A DNA stretch of 64,000 bases, from assembly GCA_964351395.1 (NCBI GenBank), contig CAYGOF010000007.1, positions 222,005 to 286,004 of the forward strand, read 5' to 3'. Shown piece after piece: positions 32,569 through 41,617 of the stretch; position 1 is the stretch's first letter, and every line of letters starts with the position of its first letter. The notes beneath the pieces are model-generated. The model did not search any database. It was not told where the DNA came from and saw only the letters and a program-made list of their open reading frames with translations. The stretch comes from Imperialibacter sp964351395 (GTDB lineage: Bacteria; Bacteroidota; Bacteroidia; Cytophagales; Cyclobacteriaceae). The translations under genes and the position numbers were made by a program.

Positions 32569-35500
32569 CTACTTCAAAATAAGCTTCTTATACATCGGCG
32601 CCCGACTATTATCATTGAACGTCAAGCGATAGATATACAAACCACTCACCGCCTTGCCCTGGCTACCGGTAATGTCCCAGTTGAATTCATAGACCCCAGG
32701 CTTGAACTTACCGCTTGCCAGGGTGGCCACACGGTTGCCATTGATATCAAACACCGACAGGTCGATATCCACCGGCGTATTGCGCTCTCCGGGAAGTAGC
32801 ATAGGGATAGTGGTAAATGTACGGGCTGGGTTAGGATACGCATCCCCTAACAATAGCTTACCAGGAATGACGTCATTGCCATCGGCAGCAAAGTAGATCT
32901 CGAACTTAAAATCACCTTTGCTAAGGTCTACCGTATGGCTGCCGGTCGTTTTCATATCTACCAGCTTGCCACTCTGCTGGTCGAGCAGGTAGAGACTGGA
33001 GGCTTTGTTTTGCAAAGCTCCCATGTCCCAGGTCAGGTTGCTTGGTCCTGCTGTTTTGTTTGATGATAAGGTAAAGCTCCATGTATGGTCGCCTGTTGTG
33101 CCCACAACGTCTTTCGAAAATTTGGGGTAGAAATATTCGTCGTGCCTGGTGAAAAGCTCAGTGTACTCGAAGAACCTTGGTACCGCCATACCATCAAATT
33201 GGTCCTTGATCTCATCCGCATCTGGGTGCATACCAAAACCACCCAGTACCTCAGCTGCTTGACCGTCGACTAAAGCCAGCGACAACAACCAGGCGATATC
33301 GTCAATGTCATCACTGTCAATGTCAGATCTTACTGCCGCGATTCGGCCAGCTGGCGAAGATGCAATCGGGTCAATCACCACCGTTGCCGTTTCGTCAGCA
33401 AATACAAACCCTCCCGCAAATGCTTGCAGCACATTCCCATCTACAAGGGATGATCCATTATACACTTTGATACCGCCTACCCCGGTAACACTGGTATTAT
33501 TGTCCACCACCTGGTCCCAGGAGATTGTAGTGGTATAAGGATTGCCAATTAGATTCCACCCCTTTGTCAATGACATATTGAATGGAATTTGCGAGGTAGT
33601 TTGACCAGTCCCCACATTAACTGTAACAGGCTCTTTGGCAATAAACCAGTAAGCCTCACCAATCTTCACCTGGCCAGTATTAAAATTGATGTAATCGTTC
33701 GAGGAAGTTCGGTACCTGACAATTCGCCAATCAAATTCGTGGCGTGATTGATCCAGGTCAGCAAAAATGGAACTGATTGTCTTGTTGTCCAATTCGTAAG
33801 GAATGGTAAACAGGTTCCATGAAGTGAGGGTGCCAAACCTTTCCAGAGGGATCACCGGACTTGCTGCCTCATTAAATGAAAGCGCAATCCTCCCTGACTT
33901 CGACTGTTCTCCCCCGTTGGCATCCAAAACGCCAATCTCAAAGGCCAGCCCCATTTCGTCCAACATATCTGGAACAATACTAAAGGAGTAGGTTCCGGAG
34001 GAAACTTCCGTCAACACTTCATCTGTGAAATCACTTGCCAACAACCCACGATAGCTTGCAGTCACTATATAGGGTTTTGCACCTCCTGTAATCGCAATAT
34101 TCAAGGTTTGTGTGGTCGTTTTATCTTGCTTCGCAGAGTAAGTCAAATTTCCAATCGTCAGAGCAGTTACTGTGATGTCACTGGCGGTTTTAGCTTCAAT
34201 CGTGTTAGAATAGCCCGACACGCCAGAGGCATTTTTTGAGCGAACCCTGAACTGATAAGTGGTATTGGGTTGAAGGTTGGTCAACAGTATTTCTGAGGTA
34301 ACCAGCGTAAACGGGTTATATCCTGGCAGTAGATTGACAAAGCTGTTAGAAGAAACCTCAAGTTCATATGATTGTGCACCTGCAACAGGTTCCCAGGATG
34401 CTTTAAAGCTTGTGCCTGTGATATCTGCAATGGCAGTCTCCAAAGCAACTGGCGTGGCAGGAATAGTCAGTTTAGATACAATGTTCGAAAAACCTGATTT
34501 ACCTGCTGTGTTTCCGGCCTTCAAACGAAAATAGTAGGTAGTGGCAGCACTGAGCCCAGTCACTTGAGCATTAGACAAATCACCCGCAACTGCCATACTA
34601 CCATCATATCCAATGATAAGTGCTGAAAAGTCTTCCGCTGTTGATAGTTCAGGAAAGTAGCTTACAACACCTGGTACTGGCGTCCAATTGATAGTAAAGC
34701 CAGTCTGGCTCGTTTCGCTGATACTCAATGCAACAGGTGTGGCTGGTACCGTTATTTGACTAATCACGTTTGACGCCAAAGATTTACCCGATGCATTCTC
34801 CGCTATGACCCGGTAATAGTAAGTCACTCCTGAGGAAAGCCCGGCGACTTCCGCGCTGGTATTGGCAGGATCGATTGCTACCGAACCATCGTAGCCTGGT
34901 AAAAGCGAGCTCAGATCGTCCTTTGTTGAGACCTCCAAATAATAAGCGTCCACCCCCAAAACCGAGTTCCAATTGGCATTGAATGACGTTTGGCCTAAAA
35001 GGGTGGCGGCTATCGCTTCTGGAGCAGAAGGTAATGTAATAAGAGAAATAGTATTTGAACTAGTCGCGGTTGAAGTAGCGTCCGCTGCCCTTACACGAAA
35101 GTAGTAGCTACTACCTCCAGTTAGTCCCGTGTCAACTGTGAATGCATTCACATTACCCAGGGAAAGGCTATCGTATCCAGCGAGCAGGGTCCCGGCATCG
35201 AAACTTGCTGTGGTGGCTACATCCAAAAAATAGCTTGTTGCTTCACCATCTAGGCCCCAGTTGGCAACGAAACTCGCCTCAGCAATAGACGTGGCCGCAG
35301 AAGCCACAACAGAAGATGCAACAATATCAGTCACCGTAATCGATAGCACTTTCTGATAAGTAGCCCCATTTTTATCTTCGGATTGTATGCGAATCGAATA
35401 AGCACTTTTTGTCTCGTAGTCGAATGACGCTAAAGTCAATAATTCATTGGTGCTAATTTGAAAACTTGCATTGTCATCATCACCTGTTCCGGCCACCAAA

Positions 35501-37770
35501 GAATAGGTAAACTCGTCCAGGGCATCCTGGTCAACCGTACTTAACGTGCCAACTGAAAATCCAGCAGCTTCGTTTTCCTTAAGTGATTGAGCTGTAATTG
35601 CGATATCCGTTGGCGCTTCATTCACATTGCCAACGGTAATAGTAAACTGCTTCTGAAAAGTCCCACCGTATCCATCATCTGTCTGAAGTCGGATGCTGAA
35701 ATTGCTTTTTGTTTCGAAGTCAAACACTTCTGCCGTCACCAATCTATTAGCATTGACTGAGAACCTTGCATTGTCAGTATCGCCGGCCCCAGTCACCAAA
35801 GAATAGGTGAAACTGGAATTCCAGGTGTCGGGGTCTTCTGTTCCTATAGTGCCCACCTGCGAGCCAATGGCTGCATTTTCTGCTACTGCCTTTGAAGAAA
35901 GTAAGATATTGGTGGGAGCGTCGTTTATTTCATCAACATCATTGACTGAAATGGTAAACACCTTGGTAAATTTTCCACCGTTGCCATCACTTGTTTCCAA
36001 ACGAATGGAGTAGGAAGATTTTGTCTCAAAATCAAAAGTCTCACCAGCCAAAAGTTGGTTGCCGGAAATCGTGAATTTCGAATTATCGGCTGAACCAGTT
36101 CCAGCGACTAGTGTATAGGTAAACACATCGCTCGCATTTCCATCCACGGTCGACAAGGTGGCCACAACAGCATTGACAGCGTTGTTTTCATCTATGGAGG
36201 CAGAAGAAAGACTTATATTAGTAGGAATCAAATTGCTGGCTGAATTGATGTTCACTTGTAGGCTTACATCTTTAGCCAAAAGTCCATTTGCGCGAGTAGT
36301 GGCATTGTCAAGGTCAAGAATATCACTTACCCGAACCACCAAATCGTAAGTACTTTTTGAGGCAAAATTGAATACTGCATTTGCTTCCAGTTTATTTACG
36401 TTCATGGCGAAAGGCGAGCCAGCATCTTGCGTAATGATTGTAAATGAATAGTTATTGATGTTATTAGCCTCTAAGTCATCATCCAATGGCACCAGGATGG
36501 CCACAACATCACCAAGGCTATTGCCATCATTGAACGAAAAAACTGTATTGGAAAGATCAGAAGGCGCGTCGTCTATATTGGTGACAGTCACGGTAAAGGC
36601 TTCTTGATACACAGCGCTACCTTTATCTTCTGTTTGTACGCGAAAAGTAAAGACCGGTCCCGAAGTTCGTTCGAAATTGAGAATTCCCGTATTTTTAATT
36701 TCATTACCAACGATTTCGAACAGCTCGTTATCGGCACTGCCATCGCCCGCCACCAATGAGTAGGTAAAGTTATCGACCGCATCGACATCGGTAGTGGCAA
36801 AAGAGCCAAAAGTAGTACCCACCGGAAGGTTCTCCAGATAACTTGCATTAGAGGTAAAAGTGATATCTGTAGGACCATCATTGGTGTCATTGATATCTAT
36901 TGTAAATGTTCTGTTCTTGGTTTTTCCTCCACCGCCCAGTGATCCGCCTGAGTCGGTTGTTCGGATGGTTATGGAATAAGAGTTTTTTGTCTCATAGTCA
37001 AATATCTCTCCGGTCAGCAATTGATTGCCACTAATGCTAAACGAGGCGTTGTCGCCTAGCCCAACCGGCAAAGAGTGCGTATGGGTATCAGAGGCACTGG
37101 CGATGTCCTGGTCTTCAGAAGTAAGAACGCCAATGACATTTCCTATCGCCAAATTTTCATCCACATTGTCTGTTCCGAGGTTGTCGATAAAAAGATTCGT
37201 AGGCGCATCATTCACATTGTTGACGGTAATAGTAAACGCTTCGGAATAGGTGCCTCCATCTCCGTCGTCGGTTTGTACCCTTATGGAATAGGTGTCCTTC
37301 GTTTCGAAGTCAAATACTTGGGCCGCTAAAAGTTGGTTGCCGCTGATCGTAAAAGAGGCATTATTGGTACTTCCAACGCCAGCGACTAAAGTATAGGTAT
37401 GAGTGTCATTGACTTCCGCATCAGCGGTCGTAAAAGTACCGACCAAATTGGCGGTTCCATTGACCGCTTTATTTTCATCGATGGATTGTGAGCTAAGGGT
37501 TATGTCTGTAGGATTTATGTTAAATGGGATAGGAAAAAACCCTACTACCATTTTCATTGTGCCAGTGCTGAGCGCTTTGGAACCGACGGCTGTGACTGAG
37601 GTCTTCGTCTGAAAACTCGCGCTTCCAGCAGAAAGTGTACCGCCTGCAATATTAATCTGCGGTTTCTTTTGCTGATATGATTGTCCAAATGTGCAAAACG
37701 ATGGCAACCCAATCAACCAAAAAGCAGCAGCAATTGTCTTTAGTTTACGTGATATTTCCAATTTCATCAT
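32569..37770 (-). CDS. 1733-aa T9SS-sorted adhesin with cadherin-like and Fn3 repeats
   Basis: Signal peptide (about 1-29), then seven cadherin-like repeats (about 83-813; typical start NPTDITLSSQSIDENKA, typical end FDFETKSSYSIR). Four fibronectin type III repeats follow (about 813-1200: ATPVALSISETSQTGFTINW; TTYYFRLKAGNTAGKSGFSN). Then come the shared C-terminal module (about 1200-1630: WNLFTIPYELDNKTISSIF; GGFGMHPDA) and a T9SS type A sorting domain (LLGDAYPNPARTFTTIPMLL). The start overlaps the stop of the S74 tail-fibre gene by 4 bp. Last gene of module C. Confidence 0.92.
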   Translation of the reverse strand: MMKLEISRKLKTIAAAFWLIGLPSFCTFGQSYQQKKPQINIAGGTLSAGSASFQTKTSVTAVGSKALSTGTMKMVVGFFPIPFNINPTDITLSSQSIDENKAVNGTANLVGTFTTADAEVNDTHTYTLVAGVGSTNNASFTISGNQLLAAQVFDFETKDTYSIRVQTDDGDGGTYSEAFTITVNNVNDAPTNLFIDNLGTDNVDENLAIGNVIGVLTSEDQDIASASDTHTHSLPVGLGDNASFSISGNQLLTGEIFDYETKNSYSITIRTTDSGGSLGGGGKTKNRTFTIDINDTNDGPTDITFTSNASYLENLPVGTTFGSFATTDVDAVDNFTYSLVAGDGSADNELFEIVGNEIKNTGILNFERTSGPVFTFRVQTEDKGSAVYQEAFTVTVTNIDDAPSDLSNTVFSFNDGNSLGDVVAILVPLDDDLEANNINNYSFTIITQDAGSPFAMNVNKLEANAVFNFASKSTYDLVVRVSDILDLDNATTRANGLLAKDVSLQVNINSASNLIPTNISLSSASIDENNAVNAVVATLSTVDGNASDVFTYTLVAGTGSADNSKFTISGNQLLAGETFDFETKSSYSIRLETSDGNGGKFTKVFTISVNDVDEINDAPTNILLSSKAVAENAAIGSQVGTIGTEDPDTWNSSFTYSLVTGAGDTDNARFSVNANRLVTAEVFDFETKSNFSIRLQTDDGYGGTFQKQFTITVGNVNEAPTDIAITAQSLKENEAAGFSVGTLSTVDQDALDEFTYSLVAGTGDDDNASFQISTNELLTLASFDYETKSAYSIRIQSEDKNGATYQKVLSITVTDIVASSVVASAATSIAEASFVANWGLDGEATSYFLDVATTASFDAGTLLAGYDSLSLGNVNAFTVDTGLTGGSSYYFRVRAADATSTATSSNTISLITLPSAPEAIAATLLGQTSFNANWNSVLGVDAYYLEVSTKDDLSSLLPGYDGSVAIDPANTSAEVAGLSSGVTYYYRVIAENASGKSLASNVISQITVPATPVALSISETSQTGFTINWTPVPGVVSYFPELSTAEDFSALIIGYDGSMAVAGDLSNAQVTGLSAATTYYFRLKAGNTAGKSGFSNIVSKLTIPATPVALETAIADITGTSFKASWEPVAGAQSYELEVSSNSFVNLLPGYNPFTLVTSEILLTNLQPNTTYQFRVRSKNASGVSGYSNTIEAKTASDITVTALTIGNLTYSAKQDKTTTQTLNIAITGGAKPYIVTASYRGLLASDFTDEVLTEVSSGTYSFSIVPDMLDEMGLAFEIGVLDANGGEQSKSGRIALSFNEAASPVIPLERFGTLTSWNLFTIPYELDNKTISSIFADLDQSRHEFDWRIVRYRTSSNDYINFNTGQVKIGEAYWFIAKEPVTVNVGTGQTTSQIPFNMSLTKGWNLIGNPYTTTISWDQVVDNNTSVTGVGGIKVYNGSSLVDGNVLQAFAGGFVFADETATVVIDPIASSPAGRIAAVRSDIDSDDIDDIAWLLSLALVDGQAAEVLGGFGMHPDADEIKDQFDGMAVPRFFEYTELFTRHDEYFYPKFSKDVVGTTGDHTWSFTLSSNKTAGPSNLTWDMGALQNKASSLYLLDQQSGKLVDMKTTGSHTVDLSKGDFKFEIYFAADGNDVIPGKLLLGDAYPNPARTFTTIPMLLPGERNTPVDIDLSVFDINGNRVATLASGKFKPGVYEFNWDITGSQGKAVSGLYIYRLTFNDNSRAPMYKKLILK

Positions 37771-39293
37771 TGCTTACCAGCTGACACTTGAGAAACCTCG
37801 GTTGGTTGTTGAAGTAACTTTTCTATTCTGGCCAATGAAGCTTTTAAGCTATTCAACTCTTCGTTTACAATCGTGTTATTGTTCTGCAGAGTTAAGATAT
37901 TATTGGCCTGTCTTGTAATTAACTGCTGTTGTTCCTTGACTGCTGCCAAAAGAATCGGGATTAGCTGGGTATAGGACACCGCTAAATAACCAGTATCATC
38001 ATCCATAACACTGACAGCTGAAGGCAAAACTTTCTGCAACTCCTGAGCAATTACGCCATACTCCCGAATACTGTCAGGACGATCAACCTTATTGTAGGAA
38101 TAGGCATTGATGGCTTCTACCATCTGTAACGCATCGTCTACTGATTTAAAGTTTTCTTTCAGCCTTCGATCAGAGGGTGTATAAGAATTAGTACTTCCTG
38201 CCACATAGAGATTACCCGCCACGTAGAGATTACCTGTCCCTGGGTTACGGGTTGGATCTCCAACTGTCACACCACCATCCACAGCCAAATCGTTTTCAGG
38301 AGGCAGAGCCAAAGCTGTGTTAGCATTACCGATTCTCATGCCGCCGAAAGTTGTAAGACAATTGCAACTTTCAATTCCAGCCGGGGGATTTGAGTCGCCA
38401 ATATGTATGCCTCCCTGAACGATCAAAACGTTGTCGCCTGGCTCTGTAATGTCCCCAACATTTAATCCACCATCAACAAGAACAGACCCCTTCCCGACTC
38501 CATCGCCAGTCGTTATTGATCCGTCGATGACGATATTGGCGCCCCCATCAATATTGCCACTGGTAACAAGTGTCCCAATATTTACTGTACTCTCCAACCT
38601 GGCATCTGGAATAGTGCCGGTGGTAAGAAAACTTGCATTCATTCCAGAGCCAACCCGTGCTCCCGACATGGTGCCAGTGGTTACATTGGCAGCATTGATT
38701 CCCGAACCCACTTTAGCCCCTGAAAGTGATCCGTCAGCTAAGTCCTGAAGGTCAGCATCAAGTCTTGCCGTAGGTAAAGTACCTGTAGTAATGTTATTTG
38801 CATTTATACCAGAACCCACGATACTGCCCTGCAAAGTACCAGTCGTAATATTGTCTGCATTGATGCCAGTGCCTACTTTTGAACCGCTTAGTGTTCCATC
38901 AGCCAAGTCCTGAAGATCACTGTCCAGCGTGTATGCGCCGCTGGTTAGTTCAAGTCTGTCTGTAAATGTCTCGCCGTCTACCGTTATCTCCAGCCAATAA
39001 GGAAGACTAAAGTCCATACTTAGCGGTGTGATACTGCCAACAATGATATTATAGATCCCTTCTCCATCAACCGCTACTGAAGGATGCGTTTCCACCCAAG
39101 CTCCGATCTGGACGCCACCCGTTGCAGCACTATATAGTTTAAGGACAAACTGATAATTGCCGGCAGCCACTGCCTGCCCAGTGTTATCGGTTAAAACACC
39201 CTGAAGATTGAGCGTTTTAGGTGCTTGCGAAAAGGATATAAATCCCGTTAAAAGCAGAAGGAGAAAAAGAGGCGCTTTGATCTTATATTTCAT
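37767..39293 (-). CDS. Tail-fibre-like protein with S74 (endosialidase-type) intramolecular chaperone
   Basis: 508 aa. Signal peptide ends at about residue 24 (FISFSQA). An N-terminal beta domain (about 28-120: LNLQGVLTDNTGQAVAAGNY) is followed by stalk repeats (LQDLADGSLSGAKVGSGI repeated, about 128-220). The C-terminal S74 domain is at about 380-475 (TPSDRRLKENFKSVDDAL; EYGVIAQELQKVLPSAV). In phage tail fibres this domain trimerises the fibre and then cuts itself off before a Ser-Asp; the SD in TPSDRR fits. It occupies the position held by FISUMP genes in module A, suggesting interchangeable fibre proteins. A coiled coil ends the protein. Confidence 0.88.
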   Translation of the reverse strand: MKYKIKAPLFLLLLLTGFISFSQAPKTLNLQGVLTDNTGQAVAAGNYQFVLKLYSAATGGVQIGAWVETHPSVAVDGEGIYNIIVGSITPLSMDFSLPYWLEITVDGETFTDRLELTSGAYTLDSDLQDLADGTLSGSKVGTGINADNITTGTLQGSIVGSGINANNITTGTLPTARLDADLQDLADGSLSGAKVGSGINAANVTTGTMSGARVGSGMNASFLTTGTIPDARLESTVNIGTLVTSGNIDGGANIVIDGSITTGDGVGKGSVLVDGGLNVGDITEPGDNVLIVQGGIHIGDSNPPAGIESCNCLTTFGGMRIGNANTALALPPENDLAVDGGVTVGDPTRNPGTGNLYVAGNLYVAGSTNSYTPSDRRLKENFKSVDDALQMVEAINAYSYNKVDRPDSIREYGVIAQELQKVLPSAVSVMDDDTGYLAVSYTQLIPILLAAVKEQQQLITRQANNILTLQNNNTIVNEELNSLKASLARIEKLLQQPTEVSQVSAGKQ

Positions 39294-39343
39294 GATTTCA
39301 GATATTACTAATTATTGCTACAATATTTTTTGGAATAAATTAA

Positions 39344-40153
39344 TTACTCTGGTTTCGGTGGATCACCATACTTTGCTTCTTCCTGACCTGCGTCGCCGCC
39401 AATGGATGAAACCAAATAACCTATACCGCCCAGTACGGCGAGTCCCAAACCAGCTTTAAGTACAAATGGTACTTTGGCTTTCACCAAAAACGGCTTGGTA
39501 AAAACTACTTCATCCCGATTGCGACTGTCGCTGATTTTAAAATGATAACTACCTGACTTAACGTCTTTTGGGATGATAATAGTGGTGTTACCAATGTTGG
39601 GCCGTTCCTCAAACACTTTCACCTTGCTATCTTCATCGTAGAGTTCGAACAGCAAAACATTGTCTCCTCTTCCACCTGTCCAGGTGAGCTCATAAGGCTT
39701 TTCTTTCTTCAATACTTTGTATTCATCGAAGCCATCAAGTGAAATGAATGGTATATAGATATTGCCCTTTAGTTCTAATGCAATATCACCCTGAAAAGCT
39801 TCCCCTAATTCTTCCTTGGCATGCCAGGTAATGGATTTGTTTCCTCCAACGGAAATATCTATTCCAACATCCCCATCAAGCTTCGTAAGCGGCTGGATAT
39901 AATTGTCAGCAGAGGAATATAGGTAAATGGAATATCTACGATCAATGCGATCATCCTTTAAATCGTACCTCACAATCACATCGCCATTGGGCTGTAAGTC
40001 CACCTGGGAAATAAACACATCCTGCGCCTGAGAATTGCCGACAACCAACAAATTACAAGCAAAGAAAGCCAAGCAGCAAAATGAGGAAAAAGCGAAGGAA
40101 TTCATCCGATCATGTGCTGAAAATATTTTTGGTTGCCTGATGTTCATGTCCAT
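39344..40153 (-). CDS. Secreted Ig-like (Kre9/KNH-like) protein with C-terminal helix, module C paralogue
   Basis: 269 aa with signal peptide ending near VGNSQAQ. It is similar throughout to the 273-aa and 271-aa paralogues (DVFISQVDLQPNGDVIVRYD; EKPYELTWTGGRGDNVLLFE). The C-terminal helix (VLKAGLGLAVLGGIGYLVSS) is closest to that of module A. It lies 50 bp upstream of the tail-fibre-like gene. The direct repeats lie upstream, but unlike modules A and B no leader hairpin is visible. Confidence 0.8.
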   Translation of the reverse strand: MDMNIRQPKIFSAHDRMNSFAFSSFCCLAFFACNLLVVGNSQAQDVFISQVDLQPNGDVIVRYDLKDDRIDRRYSIYLYSSADNYIQPLTKLDGDVGIDISVGGNKSITWHAKEELGEAFQGDIALELKGNIYIPFISLDGFDEYKVLKKEKPYELTWTGGRGDNVLLFELYDEDSKVKVFEERPNIGNTTIIIPKDVKSGSYHFKISDSRNRDEVVFTKPFLVKAKVPFVLKAGLGLAVLGGIGYLVSSIGGDAGQEEAKYGDPPKPE

Positions 40154-40264
40154 TAAGATTGTACAACTAATATTATATCTATCATTCCTTTTCTCAACAC
40201 ATGTATGAGAGACACCTGCACTTTTCTATGTTTCCCAATTTCCGCAATCATTTACACTTCTACT

Positions 40265-40301
40265 ATCAATTTTGAGTCAACTACTGTCGTTTTTGAGTCA
40301 A
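40265..40301 (-). promoter_or_regulatory. Tandem 21-bp-phased direct repeats upstream of module C
   Basis: ATCAATTTTGAGTCAA (40265-40280) and GTCGTTTTTGAGTCAA (40286-40301), a 21-bp period. A third partial copy, TCAATTTTGAGT, lies at 40702-40713. Confidence 0.6.
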
Positions 40302-40540
40302 TCTTTGTGCTTTTCAGGAAAATAAGGCCCAATCTCCCCATTCCACCCAATCTGCAAGACATACAAAGCCTCCATTTGCTTTCTCAACTGCGCAAAGCGA
40401 TGCCTATCGTACACTGGAACGAAAAAACAAAACACGTCAGTAAAGTAGAAAGTAAAAGCGCTATTGAACGCTTAATAAAAGGCAAAATGTCACTCATCGG
40501 GGTGAACCCCAAATGATGTATTCATTTTTTCAATAGCTGA

Positions 40541-40557
40541 GCTGATGCGGTATCAGC
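40541..40557. repeat. Conserved hairpin, copy at module C
   Basis: GCTGAT (40541-40546) and ATCAGC (40552-40557) around GCGGT. A run of T follows near 40572. Third copy of the block at 17934 and 30994. Confidence 0.6.
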
Positions 40558-40675
40558 GTTGTAATGTAACGTTTTTTAACAAATTATAAACACCCCGCAA
40601 CTAAAAACCATTGAGCCGAAGGATATCCTAATAACTAGCTTATTCGAAGTTGAATTGTTTCAAAACCAGTTTTTA

Positions 40676-40699
40676 TATCAAGAAAGCCCTACTGATGAC
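40676..40699. repeat. 24-bp word shared with 31129-31152
   Basis: Exact repeat of the word upstream of module B, in the same relative position. Confidence 0.5.
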
Positions 40700-40750
40700 A
40701 TTCAATTTTGAGTTGGTGTAAGCTAGAACAAACTGGCGAAACCCGCCCCA

Positions 40751-41326
40751 CCGGTTATTGCGAGAGCAGGGCGAAGGCGGTAGCCGGAGAACTGCTCGTG
40801 GCAATCTGCTTTTGTCAGGGCGTCGATGTCACCCCGACAGATTGCCACGGCTGTTCAAATGCCAGCACATTGATAAGCATCTCGCTTCAGCCTCGCAATG
40901 ACCGGTAAAATTGGCGGTCTGCTGGAAAGGGCTAACAAAGCGCAATGACCGGCGGGACGGACGTGGCAAGTTTATATGAAAGATGGGTAGACTACCGAAC
41001 CCAAGAAAACCGGTTATTGCGAGAGCAGGGCGAAGGCGGTAGCCGGAGAACTGCTCGTGGCAATCTGCTTTTGTCAGGGCGTCGATGTCACCCCGACAGA
41101 TTGCCACGGCTGTTCAAATGCCAGCACATTGATAAGCATCTCGCTTCAGCCTCGCAATGACCGGTAAAATTGGCGGTCTGCTGGAAAGGGCTAACAAAGC
41201 GCAATGACCGGCGGGACGGACGTGGCAAGTTTATATGAAAGATGGGTAGACTACCGAACCCAAGAAAACCGGTTATTGCGAGAGCAGGGCGAAGGCGGTA
41301 GCCGGAGAACTGCTCGTGGCAATCTG
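40751..41326. repeat. 259-bp tandem repeat containing MITE-like elements
   Basis: Units begin at 40752, 41011 and 41270 (exact 259-bp period; the third copy breaks off at about 41326). Each unit holds a ~155-bp element (for example 40751-40905) whose ends CCGGTTATTGCGAG and CTCGCAATGACCGG are inverted repeats matching at 13 of 14 bases. Inside are perfect 11-bp arms GTGGCAATCTG/CAGATTGCCAC (40798-40808, 40838-40848). No transposase is present. A further copy begins at 63980. Confidence 0.8.
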
Positions 41327-41335
41327 TTGGTGTAA

Positions 41336-41390
41336 GAGTCAGGTGGTAAACCCAACGGATTGCTTCGTCGCCAGGTGTTCAGTGATGCCT
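41336..41390. repeat. 55-bp direct repeat, left side of the gap
   Basis: The last 55 bp before the Ns are identical to the first 55 bp after them (41491-41545). Exact overlap of contig ends suggests an assembly-graph k-mer overlap rather than two genomic copies. Confidence 0.8.
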
Positions 41391-41490
41391 NNNNNNNNNN
41401 NNNNNNNNNNNNNNNNNNNNNNNNNNNNNNNNNNNNNNNNNNNNNNNNNNNNNNNNNNNNNNNNNNNNNNNNNNNNNNNNNNNNNNNNNN
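41391..41490. other. Assembly gap (100 N)
   Basis: Exactly 100 undetermined bases, the conventional placeholder for a gap of unknown size. The true length may be zero, negative (overlap) or several repeat units. Confidence 0.98.
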
Positions 41491-41545
41491 GAGTCAGGTG
41501 GTAAACCCAACGGATTGCTTCGTCGCCAGGTGTTCAGTGATGCCT
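41491..41545. repeat. 55-bp direct repeat, right side of the gap
   Basis: Identical to 41336-41390; continues into a repeat related to the MITE-like elements (CTCGCAATGACCGG-like end at about 41565-41579). Confidence 0.8.
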
Positions 41546-41617
41546 AGGGTGATTTGTTTGGCTCCTCGCAATGACCGGGTGAGGCGGGCGTGACAATCAG
41601 CCGGAGTCACCGAAATT

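Larger units (their letters stand above)
40154..41617. other. 1.46-kb non-coding region with regulatory repeats, MITE-like repeats and assembly gap
   Basis: It holds the module C direct repeats, a weak plus-strand frame of 103 codons (40205-40516, ending KSAIERLIKGKMSLIGVNPK), the conserved hairpin and the 24-bp word. Next come two and a fraction copies of a 259-bp tandem unit, 100 Ns and a further diverged repeat. The plus-strand frames at 41316-41593 run through the Ns and are not genes. Confidence 0.65.

Noticed and set aside
40751..41326. CRISPR-like regular repetition
   Set aside because: The units are 259 bp and identical throughout, with no short repeats separated by unique spacers and no cas genes.
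41316..41593. Frames reading through the N run
   Set aside because: They exist only because Ns are translated as unknown residues; the flanks are repeats.
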